This document shows positions 1 through 12,948 of a stretch of DNA of 64,000 nt, in pieces. The stretch's first letter is position 1. Each line of letters begins with the position of its first letter. The stretch covers positions 11,135,624 through 11,199,623 of the forward strand of contig NW_023998414.1 in assembly GCF_014805625.2 (NCBI RefSeq), written 5' to 3'. A program made the position numbers and the translations under genes. Source of the DNA: Glossina fuscipes. Its lineage: Eukaryota > Arthropoda > Insecta > Diptera > Glossinidae. The notes below the pieces were generated by a model. It searched no databases, was not told the origin of the DNA, and saw nothing but the letters and a program-made list of their open reading frames with translations.

Positions 1-1605
1 CGCAGCCAGTACACGCATGAAACCCTCTTTTATCCACCTTTTCCTCCAAAGTTAACAACTAGATGAATTACTTAAGAACCAAACATTATGGGCTATATAG
101 TAATAGGTAAGCAAGAAAATTACTATAAGGTGAATCTACGTTTTTTAAAGCTGACGCTCTACAAAAAATTACATTGCATTAATTATAACCCATCAGCCTA
201 TTTTCCTACTACTGCTATGGACAATCTGAGACTAATCACTAATACACAAAGCCGAGTGTTGATACTATATATACATCCAGAAGATATAATTTAAAAGTGA
301 CTGAGCTAGCCAGCGATAAGTATATCCACCAGGTATGTAAATATGAAACCGGAATTTGTCCGCTAATACTATTGTCAAGCCATAGCGTTAGTTTTATTCT
401 TTGCCATCAACAACATGAAGCTTTTCAACGCATATCAATACAGTTCTCGTACAAGAGTATAGTTTGCGACATACCGGTTAAGCATTCCGGCTTTAAAGTG
501 ATTTGCGGTTACAGTACAAAATTTCTGTTATCATTTTTTTGTAAGAAAATTCTTGCAGAATCGCATTAAATGCCCGATGAAGACTGAACTTGCTCTTGAT
601 AAATCATAATGCTTTGATTAGTTTAAAAACTTCAAAAATGACAATTTTGAGATGTGTGAATATTGCAAATGTTGTTACGTAAGAACTAAAATCTGAGAAA
701 CCGTACCTTAAAACTTTTCTTTATATTGAGTAAAAAAGAAAGAAAAAAATTGAAGACGCCTTAGATGCCTACGACGCCGAATAGAATGCTTTACTTGAGT
801 GTCTAATAAATGATTCCATTTAGAATTTAGGATTGACATACTAAATTTTGCATACTACTATGATCTGAAATTTATATCCCATCATTGAGGTTGAAAAATA
901 CAATGGACGAATGTAATCTTAAGCAAGGAAAACTATTATTAATTTTTGTACAAAAAAAAAAAAAAAAAAAAATTCGGCAAAATTAAACCGTTTAAACGCG
1001 GGGTACATGAACTTGCCATTCCATGTCCACATGTTACGTAATCTAAAGTCTGTAGCAGATGGCTACGTGGTGAACGGTGGAGGTGGCGTAAATGATTGAT
1101 TGCCACACCCACAGTGAAAAACTATTTGCGACAATAGGAAATGAAAATTCGTGTTAAAGCAAATAAATTTCTCTCACTTATATAATTTTATAAATTTATA
1201 TTTGAATTTAATATTTTATTCAATTTCGAAATTTACGTTACAACATAACCTGTAATATACAAATATATATTAGCGACATAATATGAGGTTCTTAATAATG
1301 CCGTTAAACCGACCGGAATAGCTTTTCTAATTTTAACGACGTTCTCTCTTCATTTATTTAACACAATAAAATAAGAAGATATGATGCGAAGCGAGCCTGC
1401 GAGCCCTTCTCAAACAACATTTGTCGACACAAGCTATTATTATTCCATACGAAGAAAAATGAAATGAAAATGAAAAAAGCCATCATTTAAGAAACTGAAA
1501 ATTTTATATAAAAAAAAAAAAATTTTCAAAGCTTTTTATATATATATATATGTATTATAAATAGTTTTACTTAATCTTTTGTATAAAATTTTCGTAAACT
1601 TTTAG
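1..1605. other. Upstream stretch, probably intron of the NRF-like gene
   Basis: The first recognisable NRF exon opens at 1606 behind an acceptor and in mid-codon, so coding exons must lie further 5'. I could not find one here, so this is probably intron DNA with earlier exons outside the window. It contains an A-run (about 952-972), AT-rich spacer and a TA run just before the exon. Unbroken frames of 60-90 codons (88-294, 297-569) resemble nothing I know and have no splice support. Confidence 0.5.
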
Positions 1606-1979
1606 TGCATGATTCCACTGGCAAGCTATCATCGGGCATACTGAACGGTAACATCAATCAACACGGTGATTTTGATGAATGCTTAAGCATTCGCAAGCGA
1701 TTGAGTAGTAAAATTCCAAGCTTAAATGATCACGATACTGCTGATGAGGGGAATAATGACAATGAATATGACGAAATTAAAGGAAAATATTGTTTAGCGT
1801 ATGCACAACCCATATTGCCACATAAATCGAAACGTTTGCAAACATTTTTCAAATTGGTGCAATCGCATGGACCATTTAAGAGTGAATTTAATGACGTAAG
1901 TACTTCGTGCCATGATATGATCTCAATCATATAATCATAATTAATAGTATTATAAGTAAAATTTTAAACGTATAAATTT

Positions 1980-2017
<38 letters not shown>

Positions 2018-5000
2018 TGTACATATGCATACATGTGCATGTGTATTTTTGTTCAAAAAATATGGGGAATTTTTTTTTTTTTTTATTATTTTATAAATAC
2101 TTGGCACGCGAACTCGTTAATGTATGTAAACTTGATGCATATGCTATCATGTGCCATTTAATTGAAGTTATTATGTTATTTGGGTTCATTACTTTAAGAG
2201 TTGAGCGCGTTTGATAATTGTGGGCAAATATTGCCAACGAATTTTCCTTATTTCGTTTTCAGCTCAATTTTTTTTGGTTTTATTTATTTTTTTGTTTTTT
2301 GGTTAACTGTTAAAGCGCTTCTGGTTCGTAAGCATAAATTCATCTGTCGTTATCAACGGTAATCCGGAATTGTCAATACTCGCCCAAAAATCACATTTTG
2401 ACGATCGGGACACAATGATGATCTTAAAACGGTTTGAATTGCTCTACAAAATGACAAACGAAACGGAACATCATTCAAAATTGATTGAATTGTTGCAATT
2501 CCAATAGCGCCTGCAAGGTTACTAACACACAATCGAAGATATTTGAATGCAATATTTTTGAATTGATTCACATTTTCATCTAGCAGTTAAGATTAATCGT
2601 CTTGGCGACTGTTCCCAACCTCTCTACTACGTTAAAAATAAATTTTTCTCGATTGTGTCATCGTGCCATCATCATAACACTTCCAAAGGCAGCTGGTCAA
2701 GCAATTTCGTTTTCTAAACAGAATTTTTATAAGGAAAACGTTTTGCTCAACATATTCGTTCGAAAATTTCGAAAATTTATATGTAAAATTTCAAATTGAT
2801 TTCTATTTTAAGTTAGTCTCTAAAACATGATTTTCCGAAAAATGGTCCCGTGTTAAAGTTTTTCAGTTTCCTTTAAACCCTTCGAGATTCCTGAGATTTA
2901 TTTTTAAATTTGATTTAAGACTTTCAATCTAGATTATAACTGCCAAGTTTATCTGTTAGTAACGTTGAGTGACAATCAAACTGTCTTTGCAGATGCAAAT
3001 ACGTGCAGGAAGAAGTGTAGACGACTAGGCGTACAATCAGATGCGCAATCGTGTTAATACACGCGCAGATAGATGGGCGCGAAAATGAGCTGACAACTCA
3101 AATTCTTAATTGATTTAAACAATTTTACATAATTTCATTAAGAAACAACTATTCTGCTCAAACTGAGCCATACATATGTGTGATGAACTGATTTCTTTTC
3201 TGTATGTCTCAGTAGCAAGAATGATTTTTCTTAGGGGATTGCAGCGCTTAGTATCGTATTTGATGAAGAATAACAGTTAGTTAAAGGCGAGAGGAATTAA
3301 AACTGCAAAGTCGGTAGTTTGCAATTCTTCTGGTCATTGCATAGAAATGCAATGAACAATCACTAAATGGCAGAGTGAATATAGTTCACGAAATAATTGG
3401 TTATATTCTTCTATATCAGCATGATATAGTCAGAAACACCTTTTTGCATAATGTTCCGTGAATACGTAGCCGGGAAATCACGTCATCTTTGCTTGCGTCG
3501 CACTGTTCAAGCGAACGATACTTTTCTCAAATTTCCCTAATTTAGTTATTTTACGGCATCTTAAGCAAGATTTATTTAAATTAGTATCATCGACTTCCCA
3601 CAAACGTCGACACAGAGTCGATTATCTGAACTCATCGTACGTATTTTGAGTGACCTACATGTTTTGATGAATCCAAAAACCGATCAATCAATGCGAAAAG
3701 ACGAAAAAAATATAAGCACACTCCTGGAATACCCATAGACGTACTCAAACCCCGTCAAACCAACGGTATGCTGCGGGTTACATGTACTAGGGGTAAGATA
3801 TTTTCTCTTTAAAATTAAAATTTTAAAACTTTAAACGCGCTTTTCTCGAAACCATCTTTCTCGAAATTCCCGTGCCGATGGCTCCTTGAATTTCTCGTGG
3901 GATCTTTTCAATAGATTAAACTTTCAAAAACATATCTTTTTTTTTTTTTTTGGTGTACTGTAAGATATATGAACCATGTATAAAAATCCAACTATTAATA
4001 AAACTTTTTTTTTAGGTAATTAAACAACCAAAAATGCCCTAATATTAAATGATACAGGGCGATAATAAGCCTTAAGTAAGATTTAAATAACAATAATGCA
4101 TCAACAGTAATACCAAGATTGTAGTAAAAGCACCCTTTGTTTGTTTAAAGTGTTCGTAGAAAATGTAAACCGTTATAGGCCAAAAAGGCCTATGTGTTAA
4201 TGTTTTATGATGAGAGTTTGTTCATGATAGTAATTTGGCAAAGGGTAAGAGAATCTTTGTCAATCGTGTAAGCGCATTTTTATCCAAGTTACATATATAT
4301 ATACTGGAAACGTTAGATCCCACAAAGGTAAAAATCTTTTTGATTTTTTACTTATAATTGTAGATGCACACTCTACCTTCATATGGTTATGGAAGAAAAA
4401 AAATTTTTTATTTTGTTTTTTTGCTGACAATGTTCGCTATTCATATAAACGCCAATTAACGGGTTAAAGATTTTAATAAACATAGACTTGAAAAGCTACG
4501 GCATACGAAATACTGGAAAGTATTGCAAAAATTATGGCAACTCTGGCGCATTTGGAAGCAAAATTTGTTCGCGATGATAAAATTTATATAAAATAAAAGA
4601 ATTTATTAAAAGTATATTAACAAAATTTAACGTAAAGAAAAAATTTTACTAAATTTAAGTGTTTCGCGGAAAAACTACAAGTCAGTGAAGTGCAACTGAA
4701 CTAAAATTATTCGTTGGCAAAGAAAGGAACAGAAAAGGAGGAATAGAAAGAGGAAGAAGATGAAAAAAAAGACAAGAAAGCAGCTATATTACGCCCAAAA
4801 ACGATTGTGATAACAGTAAAAAATGCAGACAATGTGCGTTAGGGCTCCGCGCGTTAATTAGCAATAATTATTTGATTCAATTTACAATACAAAAACGTGC
4901 ACATAATCCATCTATGCTAATAAATAGACAACAAATTGTGCTGCCAGTGAATTTTCTATCCAACTGCAACTGGCAACCCATGAAATCGACAAGAGTATGG

Positions 5001-7611
5001 ATCCCAAATTTGAAGGAAGTAGAAAAAACATGAAATATTACTTGGAGGAGAACTTTTTTTTAAAATTCTTGAGGACTTTTCTGGTAAAATTAAAATCATA
5101 AAATCAGGGCCGAATCAATGCCAGGAAATCGTCGAACAAATAAACAAAAAGAATAATGTGCAAAAGTCACAGAGGTACTAAGAATTCTCGTAACTACTCA
5201 ACTTGAACCTTTCCAACTTTCTTGTTGCTGCCATCACAATACTGCTCTTTAGCTTGATAGACTAATCTGCAGAAATGTGTCGAATATTGAGCCAGAGATG
5301 CTACCGATTTCTATATTCTGTGTAATATGTCTATGACACTCTGCTTCTTTACCTAGAATCAGTGCCCTCTTTGGTAAAATGCTACTATATGGAATAATTT
5401 TTAAGATTTGTATTGTTTTTTTCTTTTCTTTAAAATTTTCTCCTTTTTTCTTTCTTTCGAGAAATAAAATTGTATCGAAAAATAATATTACTTCGACTAG
5501 TTGTAAACTTTGATTTGTTAAAGCGGCTTCAATATATGACACACAAATATGTCATCCGTTAACTTCAATCTGGGTCCAGCTGTCGGCGATGACATCTTTG
5601 AATCGATGGTTGGTGATATTTTTGAGAAACATAATAACCTAATTGTAGTGGAAGACTTCAATTATGACTAAGAGTATGCTCTTTATGTAATCGATTAAAT
5701 ATTTCTCTACGACACCTATACTATTGCTACCAATACATTTTCGGGTGCGTAATAGTACAACACCCCTTTTGGATTATTTCCTTATATCTGATAAATCTAC
5801 TTTGTGTACTACAAGTCGATTTCAACGTCCGTTATCGTTCCACCATGCATTTATATGTGTGCTTCATTTGAATTGCCCTGTTCAATGTTTAAATAGAATC
5901 TCGAGGGAGTATATTCAATACCGGAATTACTTATTGGTGCACAATCGTGATTTGGCTGCTTATGTACTTGAGAAAGATTTCAAGCCTTTTTATAATAGTA
6001 ATGACGTAAACTGGCAAAATCTCATACCGGAAAATTTGATAACCAAGTTGTTTTCTCTAATTCCCTTGTCTCGATTTAAAATTAAACGGAAATCGACGGG
6101 GTCGATAAAATCCTCAGATATACTATGTGCCTGATCTCTTAGGGACATAGCATGTAAAGTTTACATTCAAGACGCGACTTCTCATAAATGATGTGTGTTT
6201 TGCAGGTATGGGAAACAAACTATACGGAAAATGAAGAGAAGTCACTTGAGTGAAATATTCAATAATGATGACCCCAAGCGTATGTTAAATCAATTGAGAA
6301 TAGCTAGAAATAGTGACTCAATCAATGGGAAATGTCAAATTACATGTTGACCACATAAATAACTATTTTTTGGATGATTTGAACTTTAGCCCTGATAACA
6401 TATGTGAATATTCGCCCTTTGTGACATCCCATAACACATTCTCCTTTACACATATTGACGATTATGAGCTTCGCAACGCATTTCGTAACATTAAATCAAA
6501 CGCCCGCGATACTGACGGAATATTAAATCTATTTAATAACATTATAACAACCTCTATTTTGCTTTCCGCGAGTCGATAGCTCCACGAGGCAGGTCAAGTG
6601 TCATAATTCTGTTTATGGTTTTTTTCTTTCTCTGAAATTTTGTTTCTTGGAAAATCGAGTAGTTTTCATAAAAAGTTGAATCATTAAACAAGAAGTTTTC
6701 GTAACAACAATATTTTTCTTGATGTTTTCCAGCCGGGCCATCGTGTACCGAGATATTCCTTAATAAATTGGGGTATATGTATGCCCTCCTCTTGCGCACC
6801 TCAAGACGTAGAATATGCTGTTAGAGAATTCCTTAACAACATAACCGTTTCGACTGGTATCACTTTTAATGTACGTGTAGAACCACAGATGTGCACCTCT
6901 AACGAAAGCAAAGCCTGGGATCGCAACACAACATGGGCTGTGTAAGTTCGCGAGCTCTTAATAATAGATGAGATAAATTTTCCATTTGATTTTCCATTTT
7001 TCTAGACGTTTCTTTATAACAATCGTTTCCATATCCATATTATCGACCATTTACAATCGTTGTACTCAAAATAATGCAAACGAAAAGCAAAGTAAGGGAA
7101 ATTTTGCGGGCTAACGACAGTGTATTCATTGCTTATGTATGCAAATTTATGCATATTTATATTTATAGATGAATGGTTGACCGTGTTTGCTTTGGATAAA
7201 AACTGGAAATGGATTTTTGACATAAAGTATACGAATGATGATGTGCGCACCGTTCACGGTATACGCTTTCTCAATGCTGTCATGTTATTGTTATCCCATA
7301 AATCTATGGCCATGTTTTTCAATCCCTACAATAATCGCACAGAAATGTCTGAGGTTTGTACTAAATTTATTTGAATAAATAAAAAAATAAGTAAAAATAT
7401 TATTTTTCTTTTCGAATATTGCAGAGTTTGGGTCGCCCATGGACGGTAATTGGCCGTGCTGCCTCCCTATATACGGATCCTTTTCTCTTAGTTAGCGGCA
7501 TGTTAACAGCGTATTCCTTATTTGGTCGTTTGAAAAAGGGTCAACCAGTGCGCTTGATAAATGAATATATCAGCCGCTTGATACGGTATTATTTAAAATT
7601 AATCAACTTCT

Positions 7612-7664
<53 letters not shown>

Positions 7665-9693
7665 AGAGTTCTACTGGTCTTTAAATACGGTAAACCATCA
7701 ACAATATAAAACAATTCGTCAGCCAGCTTCGTCAAAAACTAAATTTTGATGCCATATAAAGGCATGCTTTTCATTTGAAGTCTTATCATGACTTATTAAG
7801 AATTAGAGCTGGAAGCCATGTGAAACCTTATTTCCAGTATGAACGTTTCTATTCAAGAAGATTCAAAAATTCTTCGCATTCCATCCAATTTTCCCACGTT
7901 CATTGCACTATTTTTCGTATAATGATTTTTTCGTAATAAAACTTTTTATGAGGAATTGTCGTGAATTGTTGCATTCTCAACAACGTTCGGACAGTGCGTA
8001 CTGTGCCAAAGCACAGTAGTATACCAAATATCACAGAAACGTTTCGAGAATTAAGGCCTACGCGTTGAACATAAAATTTCGGAAACGGAAATTTCTGATA
8101 AACAGACAGACTAAAAGACGCTCGGAAAAGGCTTAAATCGAGTAAAACAAATTATTTTGAATTGACTGTGGTGTTTAGGTGTAGTAAAAGAAAACCTCTA
8201 TCTAAAGTTATTCAAGGTATAGCAAGCATGCCAAGAAAAAGTTTGGGTAGGATACAAACTTTCATACGATATTGGTCATCTGTGGTTGAATTGTGTACTT
8301 TTGTTGTTTTGCTTTTCTAGCAGAAGATGCAATAGTCTTAATATTTAGCTCAGTTCATTTATCCAGTTTATAGCAAACTTGATTAATAATCGCAAAATGG
8401 TTTTCTCTTTTCTAGCATTGTACCACCTTTGGCTGCTTTAATATTATTTTGCACTTATGTTTTGCCTATAGTCGATTCTGGTCCTCAATGGAATCTTGTG
8501 GTTGGACACCATGCCACCATTTGCAAACAACACTGGTGGCGTAATTTGCTTTTCATTCATAATTACTTTGGCTTTAGTGAAATGTGCCTGACGCATACAC
8601 ATCATTTGGGTATCGATACTGAACTGTTTGCGGTGGCACCCATTATTATATTGTTACTGTGGAAATGGCCCAGGAATGGTTTCATTGCTTTGTTAACATT
8701 ATGTGGCCTTGGTACTGCAGCTCGTTATTATACGACAGTAGTTAATGAATTATCCAATTATATCTACTTTGGCACGAAGTAAGTCATCTATCTATTCGAT
8801 CGATCTTGTTGGACGCCTAAATTATATTCTATCACATTTAGCATCACACGTTTATTTCGCACTGCTGATTATATGTATTCCTTTCCACCTATGCGTTCTA
8901 CGGTTTATATAATGGGTATCTTCTTGGGCTATATACTACGTATGTATCCCAAAGTAACGCTAAGCAATATTCAATTACGCTTGGGATGGTTTGCTGCTTT
9001 GGCATGTGTAGTGGCATCAGTATTAGGTCCTGCTCCTATGGGCGATATCAATTATAAATATAATAGCACGCACGCAGCCATTTATGCGGCATTTGCTCCC
9101 ATCGCGTGGTGCCTATTTTTTTGCTGGATTGTGTTTGTTTCCCACAATGGTTATAAGAGTAAGTAACAATACTTTTTATTATCACTAGATCTCGGTGCTC
9201 TATATTCACCGATTTTTCTATTCTTTTTTTTCTTTGCAGATCGCATCACAAGATTTTTCTCTTGGAGATATTATCAAATCTCTACGAAACTATCGTATGC
9301 CATATACTTAACACAATTCCCTATATATTTCTATAATGTGGGTCGTCGACGACATGCTCATCATTATTATAATTTCATATCAGCGATTGTAAGTTATATA
9401 TAATATCTAATAAATAAAGCTCAATTAAATAATCGTTGAACGTAACTTTATTCATTTATTCTCTTTCTATTATCCAACAGTGTGATACCAATGAATATTT
9501 ATGCATTTTTGCAGCCTCCATTATCTTAACATTATTATTTGATGCACCTTTTCAAAATATGAAAAAATTATTATTAAAACGCTCAAGGGCCACTACCGGT
9601 AAAGACAACAGCAGTAACGAGAGCAATCTAAATAGCGAAACTTTAGCAGACATCAAATTAACAAAATCTTTATTACATTCGCATGGTGATTAA
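1606..9693 (+). CDS. Nose-resistant-to-fluoxetine (NRF-6)-like acyltransferase-3 membrane protein, 5'-partial
   Basis: This is an integral membrane protein of the NRF-6/acyltransferase-3 family; family members are linked to lipid or yolk transport, but their substrate is unknown. Visible coding exons are 1606-1895, 6733-6941, 7006-7091, 7169-7353, 7425-7585, 8416-8778, 8842-9158, 9240-9388 and 9481-9693 (TAA). Phases agree at every join, giving about 657 residues. The first two exons carry the extracellular NRF domain: a DSTGKL..G.L.GN start, then WGICMPSSC and a Cys-containing end. The next exons give a first membrane helix, then the acyltransferase signature HGIRFLN...SHK followed by FNPYNNRTEMSE, then a series of hydrophobic helices. 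The C-tail is polar and Ser/Asn-rich. The first exon starts with the last two bases of a codon, so the signal peptide and N-terminal Cys region lie upstream, outside the window. The 4.8-kb intron after the first visible exon holds a dead retrotransposon. Family assignment is firm; the orthologue is not identified. Confidence 0.9.
1896..6732. other. Large intron of the NRF-like gene
   Basis: This is the 4.8-kb intron between the two exons of the NRF domain. It starts at GTAAGT and ends in a TTTTCCAG acceptor. It includes a TA run (1983-2014), T-rich tracts and a decayed non-LTR retrotransposon fragment (about 5540-6560, listed separately). A frame on minus at 2353-2571 shows no recognisable domain. 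Confidence 0.7.
5540..6560 (+). mobile_element. Decayed non-LTR (LINE) retrotransposon fragment 1
   Basis: Translated pieces on plus resemble the end of a LINE apurinic-type endonuclease and its link to reverse transcriptase. They include an EDFNYD motif (about 5655), where intact elements usually read GDFN, then a STTPLLDYFLISD segment (about 5750) that resembles the endonuclease C-terminus. A YFLDDLNF...AFRNIKSNARDTDGI-type segment at 6370-6525 resembles the region just before reverse transcriptase. The pieces sit in different frames with stops between them, so the copy is dead. It lies within an intron of the NRF-like gene. Clade is not determined. Confidence 0.65.
7586..8415. other. Intron of the NRF-like gene with a TTA microsatellite
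   Basis: This 830-bp intron splits an Arg codon. It begins with a T-run and an uninterrupted TTA repeat at about 7621-7663. The rest is AT-rich with no recognised element. Confidence 0.7.
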
Positions 9694-10630
9694 TTAATTA
9701 ATCAAAATTTATTTTTATTATTATTTTATTATTATTATTTTATTTTTTTTTTTTTTGCATTTGTTAAATGCTGTATAGTCTCACGTTTAGTTTTAAATTT
9801 AATTTATAATTATTTAGTTATTTCTTTAAAAAAACAAAAAGCACGCAAAAGATAAAACGACTGCTTTAATAACATACACTTGATTATTTTACTTAATTTA
9901 AAGACATTTACAATTATTGGTGTGTATTTAACGTTGTATATTTACTTCGTCTTCCTTTGAAACTGTTCGTTAATTTATTAAGGGTTTAATTTTTCTAAAT
10001 ATGTACACAAAAATAATAAATAAATAAAAGAATTTATTTGAAAATGTTTCTTAATGATGAAATTAGTAACAAAACGATAAAAATTTTATCTGAAAATAAA
10101 ACTCAAATTATTGTTATTATTAAAATTAATTTAGCCAGAGAAAAAAATCAAAAGGTAAAAAAATGTTAAGACACTAATGACGTTTTTGCAGAAATTAAGG
10201 ATTTTTGTTGGACTGCATTTCATAGTTTAACATCTCTGTTTTACTGTAACATATGGCTCTAATAATAAACCAACAAAACGAACGAGACCGCGGGTGCCAA
10301 ATGTAGCTACTCAAGCAGGCCATAAAGTATATGGTACGTTATTGTTTAAAATTTTATTGACTATAGCATCTGAGAACAAGAAACCTACACCAAAAAATAA
10401 GAAGAACTAGAAACCTACACCAAGAAATAAGAAAAACAAGAAACCTACTGAAAGCTTTCTACCTACGACCAAATTAAACACATATTAAAACGTAATCATA
10501 TAGCTATACCTAGAGTCCTCCAAAACACGATAGCAATAAATGCATGCAAGTGAAATATTTTTGAGGTACTCTTAAATCATTATTATTGGGAACTTTAGCA
10601 GTGATTTGTTTAAGGTAACTAAAGCTTATC
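9694..10630. other. 3' UTR and spacer downstream of the NRF-like gene
   Basis: The sequence directly after the TAA is AT-rich with several AATAAA-type signals (for example around 10014-10027), suiting a 3' UTR end. A 30-bp tandem repeat lies at 10375-10454 (separate entry). No coding potential is seen. Confidence 0.5.
10375..10454. repeat. 30-bp tandem repeat, about 2.6 copies
   Basis: Units begin at 10375, 10405 and 10435. Each carries AGAAACCTACACCAA followed by an AATAAGAA segment. The third copy is cut short after AGAAACCTACTGAAAG. Copies differ by a few bases. No gene is associated. Confidence 0.85.
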
Positions 10631-10639
10631 TGGTCAAAT

Positions 10640-11480
10640 CTCTTTGCTTGAGATGCGATGCATCATTATTTCATAACCCAACTCATTTTGATGTAGCTTA
10701 TACAACCACTTCATTGTTTGATTTCCGGCTGGTAAGTGATTGTACATTGCTTCACCATTGCGATTAGGTGCAATTCCCTTCCATATCAACCAAGTACTTT
10801 GGTTCAGGTGCTTTTCTCTTTTGTCCCGCTTGCGAAAAGGAAAATCCCAAATGGTATTAATGATTGGGTGAAAACAACGGGTATCCGACAAGCAACGATG
10901 GTGAGAGGTCAGGCCAATTCAACTTTTCGATCCTCTGGTAGTGACGTTAGTTGGAGATCATATCGCCGTTATCGGAATAAAGCTGAAAAGATCATTCGGA
11001 AGAAAAGAAGGAACTACTTTATTAACTTACTTCCTGGGATTGATCGTTCAACTATGCGGAGAGTATGGAAGAATTATCGTTACTGTAAGGTGAACGATCA
11101 GCTATGTAATCTTAATGCTGTGCAGCCTGTTATACCTGACGATTGTGGCCCTTCTATATCGGAGATATTACATGTGCTTTTTTCATTTGTATCCATGACT
11201 GATCGGATATACTTGTTGCCTCGTACAAAATTTATTCAAGTTCCATTGGTAATGATGAAATCCCCATCTTCTTCATCAAGCTTATTTTCCCATATATTTC
11301 TCTTCTATTGATTTTTCATATTAACTCTATCCTGACTCAATCTACTTTTCCTGTTTCTTGGAAGACTGTACATATTGTGTCCATGGTCGTGTGTGTCTAA
11401 GGTCAAAATAGTGAATGCCTTACATGATTTGAGGCCCATATTTTCCTATATAAATCTTGCGAAAAAAAAACTCAGAAAAG
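10640..11480 (+). mobile_element. Decayed non-LTR (LINE) retrotransposon fragment 2
   Basis: Plus-strand translations give an endonuclease-end-like segment (TTTSLFDF..VSD, about 10700), then a basic stretch with WRSYRRYRNKAEKIIRKKRR at about 10950-11020, then INSILTQSTFPVSWK and a following RPI motif at about 11310-11450. The last part matches the start of LINE reverse transcriptase (N..L..G.FP..WK... then ...LRPIS). The parts fall in different frames with internal stops, so the copy is inactive. The endonuclease-end segment resembles that of fragment 1, which suggests the same family. It lies between the NRF-like and eL37 genes. Confidence 0.65.
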
Positions 11481-12183
11481 TTAAACGGATAAAGGCAATG
11501 AATAAGTAATTTCTTTAAAAGGTAAATATAGTAAAAGTAGGTAAACATTTTTCTCTTTTTTAAATTTGACTTTTTCTCTTGTTTTCCATTAATTTGCAAT
11601 CGAGTGCTATTCAGATTTATCTAAGAGAAGCAACAAATATTAACCATTTTACAGAAGTGGTGATTTTATAAGATGAACCAAAGTAGCAAATAAAATAAAC
11701 ATTTTTCTAATTAACTAAGTACCATGTGGACAACGTTATATAAATTTTACCAACACATGATATGAAAAATGTAGTAAAATAACTGTATTTTGTTATTCGA
11801 TCACTAACATAATACAAACCGCACATTTTTTACCCTTAAAGCTTTAACACATCGACAATATCAATAAATAAATATTTATTAATTAGCGTTGAGATTGTAA
11901 TCAAGGAAAAGATTAAAAATAATGCATATACTGCTCAATGTTCTGACCAATCAAAAAATATTACTACTAAACTTTGATCGTAGTGTTGAACGACCAAACA
12001 GAAAAAATCTCTAAAAACTCCGTTCAATGAAATCCAAAGTATTTTGACGTAAAAGCCTTCGATTTTTTTATTTAGCTTTATCAAATAAACTGAAAAAGCC
12101 GTTCTTTTATACATATCTCTTAAAGAAGCAAAGCATAAAGACGTTTCAACTAAATATTCCTGGATTTAATACACGTAAGGATT
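11481..12183. other. Spacer and 3' flank of the eL37 gene
   Basis: This AT-rich stretch follows the retrotransposon remnant. The part next to 12184 would be the 3' UTR of eL37 on minus, with TTTATT (AATAAA on minus) present near 12068. No other feature is recognised. Confidence 0.5.
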
Positions 12184-12948
12184 TTATTTAGTTTGTACCG
12201 ATTTCCGGGGCTTGGCTTGGGTACCCTCACGGAAACCGTTACGAAAACGTCTCCTAACCACTTTAAGGAAACGCATACGACCAGTACCAGTAGTCTTCCT
12301 CCTCTTAGCCTTAATAGACCAATTATCTGCAAGAATAATTGAAAAGATTAACAAAAAGCAAAATTCTCCAAATAAAAATATGTCAACAATAAGTCATTTA
12401 ATGAAATAATATAATATCATTTCATTATAAACATTGTAAAAATTTTGATCTGCCTGCGGGCTTGAGTTGCGAAGCTGTTGTAAAGCCAAAAACATCAAAA
12501 CACAGACCTTTTATTAATATCAATTCGCACAATTTAGCAAATTTTACTCACACGAACGTAACTTAGCAGCTGGATAACCGCATTGGGCGCAAGTAGATTT
12601 CTGGATATGATACGAAGAACGGCCACATCGACGACACAATGTGTGGGTCTTATTATGACGTTTTCCAAAGCTGGACGTACCTTTTGTCTAAATATCAAAA
12701 GATACATTCATTTAATTTTTGACAATCCATTTTCAATTAAAGTGCATATATATGATTTGAAATTTCTATCGTAAATGTATTTAGTAATCATATTTGATTT
12801 GCAACTTATTCCCATCCAAAATATATAACTCGTTTATAAAATCATAATTCTAGATGGGTAGTCATTTATTATTCCTCACGATTCACGTAACCGATGTTTT
12901 CGAAAAAATCAGATTTTAATCACTCCAAAAAACCACAGTCCATACCAT
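12184..12948 (-). CDS. RpL37: Ribosomal protein eL37 (RpL37)
   Basis: This encodes the 93-aa large-subunit ribosomal protein eL37, which binds 28S rRNA through a zinc ribbon and a very basic C-terminal tail. Exons on minus are 12948-12946 (ATG only), 12687-12552 and 12326-12184 (TAA). The reading is continuous, with a Tyr codon split at the last join. Zinc ligands are Cys19, Cys22, Cys34 and Cys37 in LCRRC...CAQCGYP, and the tail includes [20 protein letters not shown] and ends KPRKSVQTK. The full length equals the family norm. Exon 1 is inferred: the ATG lies directly before a GTATGG donor and is preceded by a pyrimidine tract (TTCTTCTTTCTTTCTTTCC on minus, about 12957-12975). This fits a TOP-type ribosomal promoter and an intron right after the start codon. 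Exons 2 and 3 are certain; exon 1 is probable. Confidence 0.93.

Noticed and set aside
297..569. 90-codon open frame on plus near the window start
   Set aside because: Considered as a missing NRF exon, but it lacks the NRF pattern and splice borders.
12150..12409. Frames on both strands over eL37 exon 3
   Set aside because: The eL37 reading explains this sequence fully; the others are shadows.
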